Part shown: piece by piece, positions 7,723 through 15,209 of the stretch
Layout of the letters: every line of letters begins with the position of its first letter
Numbering within the stretch: position 1 is the first letter of the stretch
Source of the DNA: Roseiarcus sp049513815
Lineage (GTDB): Bacteria; Pseudomonadota; Alphaproteobacteria; Rhizobiales; Beijerinckiaceae
Assembly (NCBI GenBank): GCA_049513815.1
Contig: JBEKVR010000090.1
Span: 1-19,966 of the forward strand
Direction of reading: 5' to 3'
Length of the DNA stretch: 19,966 nt
The notes under the pieces: generated by a model
What the model was told of the DNA's origin: nothing
What the model saw: the letters and a program-made list of their open reading frames with translations, nothing else
The model's database searches: none
Translations under genes and position numbers: made by a program

Positions 7723-8184
7723 TCAGCTGAAGCGGAACAGGCCGGTCATGATGTTGCGCAGGAAGTTCGGCTCTTCGCCGCCGGTCGGCGTCGTGCGTGA
7801 GACGAAGTCGAACACCTCGCCGTCCTTCATGCCGTAATTGGCGATGCGCGCGACCTTGCCGCTCTTGTCGAAATAAATCGCCAGCACGCTTTGGTCGGTC
7901 ATCTTGGCCGGCATGAAGGCGAGCGCGCGCGACATCTTCTGGCCAATATAGTACCAGGCGTCGCCGCCGATGGTCGAAGTCGTCGACGGCGTGCCCATCA
8001 GCGCCAGCGCCTGCGGCTTGGTGGTCTTGCCGACCTGGATCTGTTCGAGGGTCTGCTGGTCGACCTGATAGCCGCGATCGAAGTCGCCCTCGTAGCCGAG
8101 ACAGCCGCTCAAAGCCGCCGCGAACGCCAGCGCGCCGGCCGCCGCCAAAAGGCGAGGGGCGCTGACCTTGATGTTCGGCCGCAT
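7723..8184 (-). CDS. bamE: Outer membrane assembly lipoprotein BamE (SmpA/OmlA family)
   Basis: A 153-residue lipoprotein of the SmpA/OmlA family, a component of the BAM complex that inserts beta-barrel proteins into the outer membrane. Residues 10-27 form a lipoprotein signal peptide with the lipobox LSGC, lipidated at C28. The body shows the BamE pattern: a helix containing LEQIQVGKTTKPQALALMGTP (46-66), then DAWYYIGQ (75-82) and VLAIYFDKSGKVARIANYG (100-118). The start at 8184 is fixed by a strong GGAGGGGAG seven bases ahead; an upstream in-frame ATG at 8304 would bury the lipobox too deep. The C-terminal 30 residues (PTGGEEPNFLRNIMTGLF) extend beyond the enterobacterial protein, as in other alphaproteobacteria. 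It is divergent from the bc1 chaperone gene. Confidence 0.92.
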   Translation of the reverse strand: MRPNIKVSAPRLLAAAGALAFAAALSGCLGYEGDFDRGYQVDQQTLEQIQVGKTTKPQALALMGTPSTTSTIGGDAWYYIGQKMSRALAFMPAKMTDQSVLAIYFDKSGKVARIANYGMKDGEVFDFVSRTTPTGGEEPNFLRNIMTGLFRFS

Positions 8185-8269
8185 GATGGCACTCCCCTCC
8201 GCAGCTTTTCGCTTGCCAGATCGTCCGGCGATGCCTAACCCGACGCGCCGACCAAAAGCAAGGCGCCGC

Positions 8270-8815
8270 ATGTTCTTTGCCCACTGGCGCGCCCGGCGCG
8301 CCAACCGCCTCCTGATCGACCAAATTCACGGCGAGATCGTGGCCGCGGCGCGCGCGCCCGCACTTTACCAGGAAGCCGGGGTCGCCGACACGATCGAGGG
8401 CCGCTTCGAGATGGTCGTGTTGCATGCGGCGCTGCTGGTGCGCCGGCTGCTCGCCCTCGGCCCGCAAGGCGCGGAGATGGCGCAGGAACTCGTCGATCGC
8501 CTCTTTCGCGGTTTCGAGGACGCGCTGCGCGAGATGGCGATCGGCGACGCCGGCGTCGCCCGACGGATCAAGACGATGGCCGGCGACTTCGCCGGGCGCA
8601 GCCGCGCCTACGCCGCGGCGCTCGATTCGGGCGACGAGGCGGGGCTCGCCGCAGCGCTGGCGCGCAACGTCTATGGCGCGCCGGCCTTGCCGCCCGAGGC
8701 GACCCGCCTCGCCCGCCGCGTCGCCGCCGCCGCCGCGGCGCTCGACCAGGCGCGCTACGAGGATTTCGCCGCCGGGCGCTTCCGTTTTCCCCCCGCTGAA
8801 GGAGAAGCCCGATGA
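8270..8815 (+). CDS. Ubiquinol-cytochrome c chaperone family protein (CBP3-like)
   Basis: A 181-residue protein of the ubiquinol-cytochrome c chaperone family, related to mitochondrial Cbp3, which helps cytochrome b mature during bc1 assembly. Family hallmarks are the segment from LYQEAGVADTIEGRFEMVVLH (32-52) and the later EDALREMAIGDAGVARRIKTM (83-103) with DFAGR (106-110). The start is uncertain: ATG at 8270 gives the typical length and has AAGCAAGG upstream, while an in-frame ATG at 8231 would add 13 basic residues. Its stop overlaps the DUF177 start (ATGA at 8812-8815), and this pair next to bamE is a conserved neighbourhood in alphaproteobacteria as far as I recall. No direct assembly role is proven for bacterial members. 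Confidence 0.88.
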   Translation: MFFAHWRARRANRLLIDQIHGEIVAAARAPALYQEAGVADTIEGRFEMVVLHAALLVRRLLALGPQGAEMAQELVDRLFRGFEDALREMAIGDAGVARRIKTMAGDFAGRSRAYAAALDSGDEAGLAAALARNVYGAPALPPEATRLARRVAAAAAALDQARYEDFAAGRFRFPPAEGEAR

Positions 8816-9354
8816 CCGACGCGCCGCCGTTCAGCCGCCGGGTCAGGGTCGACGCGCTGCCGGCCGACGGCCGGTCCCAGACGATTGAGGCCACCCCGGA
8901 CGAGCGCGCCGCGCTCGCCGCGCTCAACCACTTGCCGGCGATCGCCAGCCTGACGGCGGCCTTCACGACGCGTCGCAGCGGCCGAGGCGGCGCGCGGGTG
9001 ACCGGCCAGGTCCATGCCGAAGTCACCCAGGTCTGCGTCGTCAGCCTCGAGCCGTTCGCGGCGACGGTCGACGAGCCGATCGACGTGCGCTTCGCGCCGG
9101 AGGAGGCGGCCGAAGCGGCGTGGCGCGTCAAAGACGACGACGCGGAGATGGTCGAGGTCGGCGGCGAGGATCCGCCCGATCCGATCGTCGATGGCAAGAT
9201 CGATCTCGGCGCTCTGGCGGCCGAATTCTTTGCGCTCGGCCTCGATCCCTATCCGCGCAAGCCTGGCGTCGCGTTCGATCCGCCTGAAGAGGCGCAGGTC
9301 GACGAGGAGTCGCCGTTCGCCGCGCTTGCCGATCCTAAGAAGAAGAAACGCTGA
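8812..9354 (+). CDS. DUF177 (YceD-like) family protein
   Basis: A 180-residue protein of the DUF177/YceD family. In E. coli yceD sits before rpmF and plsX, and in plants a DUF177 protein affects 23S rRNA maturation; its function here is not established. Visible features are VTGQVHAEVTQVCVVSLEPF (around 60-80), where the E. coli protein has a CxxC-type knuckle but only one Cys is present, the acidic stretch DDDAEMVEVGGEDPPDPI, GKIDLGALAAEFFALGLDPYPRK, and a highly basic end KKKKR. AAGGAG at 8799-8804 gives a good ribosome site. The gene overlaps the upstream chaperone gene. In relatives it is normally followed by plsX, but here an opposite-strand amidase gene intervenes. Confidence 0.88.
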   Translation: MTDAPPFSRRVRVDALPADGRSQTIEATPDERAALAALNHLPAIASLTAAFTTRRSGRGGARVTGQVHAEVTQVCVVSLEPFAATVDEPIDVRFAPEEAAEAAWRVKDDDAEMVEVGGEDPPDPIVDGKIDLGALAAEFFALGLDPYPRKPGVAFDPPEEAQVDEESPFAALADPKKKKR

Positions 9355-9390
9355 GGCTCGGCCCTTGTCGGCGCGGGCGCCGGCTGCACA

Positions 9391-9411
9391 GACGCGCTCG
9401 CCGAGCGCGTC
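9391..9411. terminator. Hairpin between convergent DUF177 and amidase genes
   Basis: GACGCGCTC and GAGCGCGTC form a perfect nine-base stem around a three-base loop in the 69-base gap between two convergent genes. No T-tract follows on either strand, so termination would be non-canonical. Its position between facing stops is the main reason for the call. Confidence 0.45.
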
Positions 9412-9423
9412 GACAGGAGGGTC

Positions 9424-10914
9424 TCAATAGCCCGGCGGCGCGCGGTCGAACCACGGCCGCGCCTGCTCGAGCTGGGCGGCGAGACGGAACAGCGTCGCTT
9501 CGTCGCCCATCCGCGCGACGAACTGCATGCCGATCGGCAGGCCGGCGGCGTTCCAATGCAGCGGCAGCGACATCGCCGGTTGTCCGGTGACATTGAACAG
9601 CGGCGTGTACGGAATGAAGCTCAGCGGCTTCTTCAACAGCGCGCGCGCCAGCCCGGTCACGCGCATGAACCAGCCGGCGTCGAGGCGGCCGATCGCCTGC
9701 AGTGCCGCGGCCTCCACGGGCGTCGGCTTGAGCGCGCCGTGCGGCAGCGGCGGCTGCGCCAGCGTCGGCGTCAGCAGCACGTCATATCCGGTGAAGAAGG
9801 CGCCGGCCTGCCGCGACCAGCTCTGGGCGAAGCGCGCCGCGCCGGCGTAGTCGGCGGCGCTGAACGAGCGGCCGAGCGAACCGACCACCCAGGTCGCGAT
9901 CTCGAAATCGTTGACGCCGAGCTTGCGGCCGACCAATCGCGTCGCCCGCTGAATGTCGGCGCAAGTCTCGCCGGCGACGATCTTCACGAACGCGTCGAGC
10001 CACGGCTCGCGGTCAAGCGGCGGCGTCGCTTCGACAACCTCGTGGCCGAGATCGGCAAGCAGCGCCGCGGTCGTCCGCACGCCGGCGATGCAGTCGGGAT
10101 GGATCGACTCGGTGAGCATCGGCGCGACCGTGAAGGCGATGCGCAGCCGGCCGGGCGGCGCGCCGACCTCTTCGAGATAGGGTCGCGCCGGCGGCTTGAT
10201 TTCGTACGGCGCGCCGACGTCGGCGCCCTGGACGACGTCGAGCAGGGCGGCGCAATCGCGGACGGAACGCGTCAGCGCATTGCCGATCGTGAAGCCGCGC
10301 CAAGCTTCGCCCTCGACGGGGCCGGTCGGTGTGCGCCCGCGCGTCGGCTTGAGGCCGACGAGGCCGCAACACGACGCAGGGATGCGGATCGAACCGCCGC
10401 CGTCGGAAGCGTGGGCGAAGGGCGCCATGCGCGCGGCGATCGCCGCGCCCGAGCCGCCGCTCGAGCCGCCGGGCGTGCGGCTCACGTCCCAGGGATTGCG
10501 GCAGACGCCGAGCGCTTCGGGTTCGGTGACCGGGGCGAGACCGAATTCGGGCGTGTTGGTCTTGGCGACGAAGACCAGACCGGCCTTGCGATAGCGGGTG
10601 ACGAGCTCGCTGTCGGCGTCGCGTGGGATTTCGGCGAGGCGACGGTTGCCCTCGCTGGTCGGCGTCCCAGCCAGCGTCGCGCCGAGATCCTTGAGCAGGA
10701 ACGGCACGCCGGCCAGCGGGCCGGAGAGGGGGCCGCGCGCCGCGGCGCGGGCGCTGTCGTAGAGCTTGTAGACCACGGCGTTGAGCGCCGGGTTGCGCGC
10801 TTCGATCCGGGCGATCGCTTCTTCGACGAGTTCGATCGGCGCGACCTCGCCGCGACGCACCAGCTCGGCCAGCCCCAGGCCGTCGTAGCGCGCGAAGTCC
10901 GCAAAACTGCCCAT
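9424..10914 (-). CDS. Amidase signature family enzyme
   Basis: A 496-residue hydrolase of the amidase signature family, which cleaves carboxamides with a Ser-cisSer-Lys triad. The triad is visible: K75 in PFLLKDLG, S151 in GGSSGGSGAA, and the nucleophile S175 in DGGGSIRIPA, with the 24-residue spacing between the two serines expected for the family. CCGLVGLKPTRGR (182-194) follows as usual. The substrate cannot be told from the sequence; it lacks obvious GatA context, since no gatC or gatB is nearby, so it is not likely the Glu-tRNA amidotransferase subunit. The start at 10914 has AAGGGGGG about ten bases upstream; an in-frame ATG at 10971 is less likely. It lies on the opposite strand between DUF177 and plsX, breaking a normally continuous cluster. 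No signal peptide is seen, so it should be cytoplasmic. Confidence 0.9.
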   Translation of the reverse strand: MGSFADFARYDGLGLAELVRRGEVAPIELVEEAIARIEARNPALNAVVYKLYDSARAAARGPLSGPLAGVPFLLKDLGATLAGTPTSEGNRRLAEIPRDADSELVTRYRKAGLVFVAKTNTPEFGLAPVTEPEALGVCRNPWDVSRTPGGSSGGSGAAIAARMAPFAHASDGGGSIRIPASCCGLVGLKPTRGRTPTGPVEGEAWRGFTIGNALTRSVRDCAALLDVVQGADVGAPYEIKPPARPYLEEVGAPPGRLRIAFTVAPMLTESIHPDCIAGVRTTAALLADLGHEVVEATPPLDREPWLDAFVKIVAGETCADIQRATRLVGRKLGVNDFEIATWVVGSLGRSFSAADYAGAARFAQSWSRQAGAFFTGYDVLLTPTLAQPPLPHGALKPTPVEAAALQAIGRLDAGWFMRVTGLARALLKKPLSFIPYTPLFNVTGQPAMSLPLHWNAAGLPIGMQFVARMGDEATLFRLAAQLEQARPWFDRAPPGY

Positions 10915-11037
10915 CCCGGTCGCCCCCCTTGGCTGCTTCCACGTCAACGCCTTGACTGGGGGCGCGCGCAAAACCGCGGACCTGATCTTCGGCCGAGCGG
11001 CAAGTCAAAGGCAAGGGCGGAGACGGCGCGAGAAGAT

Positions 11038-11065
11038 TTGCCTTGCGGCGCGAAGACGTTATTGT
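11038..11065 (+). promoter_or_regulatory. Possible promoter for plsX-fabH
   Basis: TTGCCT (11038-11043) and TATTGT (11060-11065) are separated by 16 bases, about 47 bases before the plsX start. The match to consensus is moderate. A promoter is needed somewhere here because the upstream neighbour is a divergent amidase gene; the rest of the 198-base gap shows no other clear site. Confidence 0.35.
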
Positions 11066-11112
11066 GCCGCGCGCCGGCGGGGCGCCGGACCCCCGCGGGA
11101 CAGAAAAAGGGT

Positions 11113-12168
11113 ATGAAAAGGGACATCCGCATAGCGCTCGACGTGATGGGCGGCGATCACGGACCGCCAGTCGTGCTCAAGGCGGCGGCCATCACCCTCG
11201 AGCGGAGGCCAGACGTCGAGTTCCTCCTTTTTGGCGACGAGCCGGCGATAGCGCCGCTGCTGGCCGGCTATCCGGCCCTGCAGCGCAAGTCGCGGCTGCG
11301 TCACTGCGACGTCGCGGTCAAAATGACCGACAAGCCGAGCCAGGCCCTGCGCGCCGGCCGGCGCACGTCGTCGATGTGGCAGGCGATCGAGGCGGTGAAG
11401 AAGGGCGAGGCCGACTGCGCCGTTTCGGCCGGCAACACCGGCGCGTTGATGGCGATGGCCAAGGTTTGCCTGCGCACCATGTCGCAGATCGAGCGTCCGG
11501 CGATCGCCGCGATGTGGCCGACTTTGCGTGGCGAATCGATCGTCCTCGACGTCGGCGCGACGATCGGCGCCGACGCCGAGCACTTGATCGACCTGGCGAT
11601 CATGGGCGCGGCGATGGCGCGCATCGTCTTCGACATCGACAGCCCGACTGTCGGCCTGCTCAACGTCGGCGTCGAGGAGATCAAAGGCATCGAGGAGGTC
11701 AAGGCGGCCGGGCGCGTGCTGCGCGAAACCACCTTGCCCAACTTGCGCTATCATGGCTTCGTCGAGGGCGACGACCTCGGCAAGGGCACGGTCGACGTCT
11801 TCGTCACGGAAGGCTTCACCGGCAACATCGCGCTCAAGACCGCTGAAGGCACCGCCAAGCAGATCTCGCAGTGGATGCGCGACGCGATGAGCCATAGCTG
11901 GACGTCGCGCCTGGGTTATCTGCTCGCGCGCGACGCCTTTCGCGCGCTGCGCGACAAGATGGACCCGGGGCGGGTCAACGGCGGAGTCTTCCTGGGCCTT
12001 GACGGCGTCGTCATCAAGAGCCATGGCGGAGCGGACGCCGAGAGCGTCGCCGGCGCGATCGAAGTCGGCTACGACATGGTCCGCCAGGAGCTGCTCGGCA
12101 AGATCCGCGACATGATCGCCCAGGCCAACGAAGCGCGCGAACCGACCGTCGCGCCGGCCGTCACCTGA
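11113..12168 (+). CDS. plsX: Phosphate acyltransferase PlsX
   Basis: PlsX makes acyl-phosphate from acyl-ACP, the donor used by PlsY for phosphatidic acid synthesis, at the inner face of the membrane. The protein has 351 residues, normal for the family, with the N-terminal IALDVMGGDHGP (7-18), SAGNTGALMA (105-114), LDVGATIGADAEHLIDLAIMG and EGFTGNIALKTAEG (near 233-246). The frame is open for another 1.5 kb upstream, but that part is antisense to the amidase gene; the start at 11113 is fixed by AAAAAGGGT directly ahead and by family similarity from the first residues. The fabH gene follows after 30 bases, consistent with a plsX-fabH operon joining phospholipid and fatty-acid initiation. Confidence 0.95.
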   Translation: MKRDIRIALDVMGGDHGPPVVLKAAAITLERRPDVEFLLFGDEPAIAPLLAGYPALQRKSRLRHCDVAVKMTDKPSQALRAGRRTSSMWQAIEAVKKGEADCAVSAGNTGALMAMAKVCLRTMSQIERPAIAAMWPTLRGESIVLDVGATIGADAEHLIDLAIMGAAMARIVFDIDSPTVGLLNVGVEEIKGIEEVKAAGRVLRETTLPNLRYHGFVEGDDLGKGTVDVFVTEGFTGNIALKTAEGTAKQISQWMRDAMSHSWTSRLGYLLARDAFRALRDKMDPGRVNGGVFLGLDGVVIKSHGGADAESVAGAIEVGYDMVRQELLGKIRDMIAQANEAREPTVAPAVT

Positions 12169-12198
12169 AACCCATTCCCGCTTAGGGACCTTTCCTTC

Positions 12199-13182
12199 AT
12201 GAATGCTGACAGACTTCGTTCAACCGTGCGTGGCGTCGGCGGCTGCCTGCCCGAGCGCGTCGTCACCAACGCCGAGATGGCGACGATCGTCGATACGTCG
12301 GACGAGTGGATCGTCCAGCGCAGTGGAATCAAGCAGCGCCACATCGCCGCCGACGGCGAGACGACCTCGATGCTGGCGACGCGCGCCGCCGAAGCGGCGC
12401 TCGCCGACGCCGGGCTGAAGCCCGCCGATATCGACCTCATCATCGTCGCCACCTCTTCGCCCGACTACACGTTCCCAGCGGTGGCGACTCAGGTGCAGGC
12501 GGCGCTGGGGATCCATCATGGCGTCGCCTTCGATTTGCAGGCGGTCTGCTCGGGTTTCGTCTTCGCCGTCGCGACGGCCGACAAGTTCCTCGTCTCCGGC
12601 TCGCACAAGCGCGCGCTGGTGATCGGCGCCGAGACCTTCTCGCGCCTGCTCGACTGGACCGATCGCACGACCTGCGTGCTGTTCGGCGACGGGGCGGGGG
12701 CGATCGTACTCGAAGCGGCGGCGAGCGACGGCAAGTTGACGTCGCCGGGAATCATCTCAACTCAGTTGCGCTCGGACGGCCGGCATCGCGCGAAGCTTTA
12801 TGTCGACGGCGGCCCGTCGACGACCAAGACGGTCGGCTATTTGCGCATGGAAGGCCGCGAGGTGTTCAAGCACGCGGTCGGCATGGTGACCGACGTCATC
12901 AAGGCCTGCTTCGACGACGCCGGCGTCACCGCCGCCGACATCGACTGGTTCGTGCCGCATCAGGCTAACCGCCGCATCATCGACGCCTCGGCCGACAAGC
13001 TCGGCCTGGCGCACGAGAAGGTCGTCGTCACCGTCGATCGCCACGGCAACACCTCGGCCGCCTCGATTCCGCTCGCGCTCGACGTCGCGGTCAAGGACGG
13101 GCGGATCAAGAAGGGCGATCTGGTGATGATCGAGGCGATGGGCGGCGGCTTCACTTGGGGCGCGGCGCTGATCCGCTGGTAG
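12199..13182 (+). CDS. fabH: 3-oxoacyl-ACP synthase III (FabH)
   Basis: FabH condenses acetyl-CoA with malonyl-ACP to begin fatty-acid synthesis. The 327-residue protein has the full Cys-His-Asn catalytic set: C117 in LQAVCSGF, H254 in VPHQANRRI and N284 in DRHGNTSAAS. The N-terminal DTSDEWIVQRSGIKQRH (32-48) and the final GGGFTWGAALIRW are typical. The ribosome site is AGGGA at 12184-12188, 30 bases after plsX. In related genomes ihfA and a merR-type gene usually come next; here a GNAT acetyltransferase gene follows after 22 bases. Confidence 0.96.
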   Translation: MNADRLRSTVRGVGGCLPERVVTNAEMATIVDTSDEWIVQRSGIKQRHIAADGETTSMLATRAAEAALADAGLKPADIDLIIVATSSPDYTFPAVATQVQAALGIHHGVAFDLQAVCSGFVFAVATADKFLVSGSHKRALVIGAETFSRLLDWTDRTTCVLFGDGAGAIVLEAAASDGKLTSPGIISTQLRSDGRHRAKLYVDGGPSTTKTVGYLRMEGREVFKHAVGMVTDVIKACFDDAGVTAADIDWFVPHQANRRIIDASADKLGLAHEKVVVTVDRHGNTSAASIPLALDVAVKDGRIKKGDLVMIEAMGGGFTWGAALIRW

Positions 13183-13204
13183 CGGGCGGCGCAGGGGTGT
13201 TCTG

Positions 13205-13633
13205 ATGTTGGAGACAGCGAGCCTCGAAATCGGTGAACTGCACGAGGCGGAGGTCGAGGCCGCCGTCGCTTTGTGGCGAGAGGCGGGTCTGTTGCGGCCG
13301 TGGAACGACCCACGCGCCGATATTCGCCTCGCGCTCGCCGGGCCGAGTTCGGCGATCATCGCCGCTCGCCTGGAATCGCGCCTCGCGGCGACCGTGATGG
13401 TCGGTTGGGACGGCCATCGCGGCTGGATCTACTATCTCGCCGTGGCGCGCGATCTGCAGCGCCGCGGCATCGGCGCGCGCATGGTGAAGGCGGCGGAGGA
13501 CTGGCTCGCGCAGCGCGACGCGCCCAAACTCAACCTGATGGTGCGCGCCGAGAACGGCGCCGTGCTCGGCTTCTACGAGTCGCTCGGCTATCGCCGCAGC
13601 GACACGGTTTTGTTGCAGCGCGTCTTACGCTGA
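13205..13633 (+). CDS. ypeA: GNAT family acetyltransferase, YpeA-like
   Basis: A 142-residue single-domain N-acetyltransferase resembling E. coli YpeA. The shared marks are LLRPWNDPRADI (29-40), a VGWDGHRGWIYYLAV segment (66-80) and the acetyl-CoA pyrophosphate loop QRRGIGA (85-91), then NLMVRAENGAVLGFYESLGY (110-129) of the last strands. The acceptor substrate of YpeA proteins is not established. It lies 22 bases after fabH with AGGGGTG in the gap and 25 bases before the cysteine-rich gene, so it may be read from the fabH operon, although there is no obvious link to lipid synthesis. Confidence 0.85.
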   Translation: MLETASLEIGELHEAEVEAAVALWREAGLLRPWNDPRADIRLALAGPSSAIIAARLESRLAATVMVGWDGHRGWIYYLAVARDLQRRGIGARMVKAAEDWLAQRDAPKLNLMVRAENGAVLGFYESLGYRRSDTVLLQRVLR

Positions 13634-13658
13634 CGGCGCTGGCGAACAGGGAGGCCGA

Positions 13659-14339
13659 ATGCTCGCCTGGGCGTCGATCGTGCGAACGATCGGACAGCGC
13701 GACCTCGCCGCGCACGGCGCTTTTGCGTTCGCCGACGACGAGCGGGAAGGCGAGCTCGCCGACGTCGCGACGATCGCGCTCGTCGGTCTTGGCGGGCGGA
13801 GCGGCTGGGCGGCGTTCTCCGCTTCGCCAGAGGCTGAGGACGGCGCCGCGGACCCGCTCGACCGCTGGAGCCGGCGCGTCGTCGACGGCCTGGCGGCGGA
13901 ACTCGGCGCGCGCTCTCTCTATCCGTTCGACGGTCCGCCGCATTGGCCGTTTCAGCGTTGGGCGAGACGGGCGGAGCCGATGCACGTCTCGCCGCTCGGC
14001 CTGTTGATCCACCAGAGCGACGGCTTGTGGCGCGGTTATCGCGGCGCGCTCGCCTTCGCCGAGCGCCTTGCCGTCCCGCCGGTCCGCGCCGCGACGAGTC
14101 CTTGCGAAACCTGCTGCGCGCGGCCTTGCCTCTCGGGCTGCCCGGTCGGCGCCTTCACCGGCGCGAGCTACGACGTCGCGGCCTGCGCGGCGCATCTCGG
14201 CGATCCCGCCGGCCGCGACTGCATGGAGCGCGGCTGCCTCGCCCGGCGCGCCTGTCCGGTCGGCGCCGAGCGCGCCCAAGAGCCACGTGAGGCGGCGTTC
14301 CATATGCAAGCCTTCCTTGCGGCGCGTCGCCCCGCCTGA
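13659..14339 (+). CDS. Cysteine-rich ferredoxin-like protein, unknown function
   Basis: A 226-residue protein sometimes annotated simply as ferredoxin in alphaproteobacteria. The first 140 residues lack Cys and include YPFDGPPHWPFQRWARRAE (88-106) and SPLGLLIHQSDGLWRGYRGA (111-130). The C-terminal part holds nine cysteines: C149, C152, C153, C157 and C161 in the block SPCETCCARPCLSGCPVGAF, then C176, C188, C193 and C199, the last in ACPVGAE. The two CPVG endings recall 4Fe-4S cluster motifs, and the layout is loosely like the cluster domain of QueG-type proteins, but spacing is not that of a classic 2[4Fe-4S] ferredoxin. A strong AGGGAGG (13648-13654) precedes the start. I infer Fe-S binding; partner and reaction are unknown. 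Confidence 0.75.
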   Translation: MLAWASIVRTIGQRDLAAHGAFAFADDEREGELADVATIALVGLGGRSGWAAFSASPEAEDGAADPLDRWSRRVVDGLAAELGARSLYPFDGPPHWPFQRWARRAEPMHVSPLGLLIHQSDGLWRGYRGALAFAERLAVPPVRAATSPCETCCARPCLSGCPVGAFTGASYDVAACAAHLGDPAGRDCMERGCLARRACPVGAERAQEPREAAFHMQAFLAARRPA

Positions 14340-14395
14340 GGCCTGCGGCGCAGGGCGCCATTGACGAGCGCGGCCCGTCCTGCGCAGTTTCGGCC

Positions 14396-15190
14396 ATGTC
14401 CTCGCTGTTGCCGCCGCTGCTGATTTTCTTCGTCCTGAGCGCCAGCGCGACGCTCGGCTTCATCATCAACGGCCGGCTTCACGAACGGCATCGCACGCCC
14501 GACTCGATCGACCTCGTCCATCTGGCGATCGGCCTGCTGGTCACCTTCACCGCAATCGTGCTTGGCCTTCTGACGTCTTCGGTCAAGACGGGATTCGAGA
14601 ACGCCTATCAGGCGGGCGGCCTCTATGCCGGCGAGCTCACCCAGCTCGATCGCTGCCTGCGCGACTATGGACCCGAGACGGCGGCGCCGCGTGCGCAACT
14701 GCGCAGCTACGTCGCCGCGGTCATCGCCTCGACCTGGCCGGACGAGGCGGCGCCGCAGGGCGTCGCTTACCCCAACACCCCCGATATGCGTGGGATCGGC
14801 GAGGATCTGACGCTTGGCAATGTGATCGACGACATCGGCCTGGCGGTGCGCGGGCTCGAGCCGACCGACGCCTTCCACCGCGCCCAGGCGAGCGCGTGCG
14901 CGAGCGACTATGCCGACGTCGTCAAGAGCCGCTGGGCGGTGATCGAGGGCGTGCACGGGTCGATCTCAGCGCCGTTCTATTGGGTGCTGGTGTTCTGGCT
15001 GGCGATCGTCTTCGCCAGCTTCGGCCTGCGCGCGCCGCCAAACGCGCTCAACGTCATTGTCATAGCGATGTGCGCCGTCTCGGTCAGCTCGGCGATCTTC
15101 GTCATTCACGATCTCGACATACCTTACGGCGGCCTGTTCGGCGTGCCGAGCGATTCGATGCGCCACGCCCTCGTCGACATGTTGCGGTGA
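14396..15190 (+). CDS. DUF4239 (bestrophin-like) membrane protein
   Basis: A 264-residue inner-membrane protein with four predicted helices in two pairs, near 5-25, 43-60, 193-211 and 217-237, flanking a soluble middle region of about 130 residues. The C-terminal DLDIPYGGLFGVPSDSMRHAL (239-259) is the characteristic end of DUF4239 proteins, which are described as bestrophin-like. Function is not established; anion channel activity is only an analogy. The gene stands 56 bases after the ferredoxin-like gene, has a poor ribosome site, and ends 19 bases from the stop of the convergent emrB with no hairpin terminator seen between them. Confidence 0.8.
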   Translation: MSSLLPPLLIFFVLSASATLGFIINGRLHERHRTPDSIDLVHLAIGLLVTFTAIVLGLLTSSVKTGFENAYQAGGLYAGELTQLDRCLRDYGPETAAPRAQLRSYVAAVIASTWPDEAAPQGVAYPNTPDMRGIGEDLTLGNVIDDIGLAVRGLEPTDAFHRAQASACASDYADVVKSRWAVIEGVHGSISAPFYWVLVFWLAIVFASFGLRAPPNALNVIVIAMCAVSVSSAIFVIHDLDIPYGGLFGVPSDSMRHALVDMLR

Positions 15191-15209
15191 ACCGCCAGCG
15201 CCGCTCGCC

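Noticed and set aside
9556..11112. Very long + strand open frame running into plsX, suggesting an 870-residue protein
   Set aside because: Its first 519 codons are antisense to the amidase gene, have Arg/Ala-rich composition typical of GC-rich shadow frames, and plsX similarity begins exactly at the ATG at 11113, which has a ribosome site.
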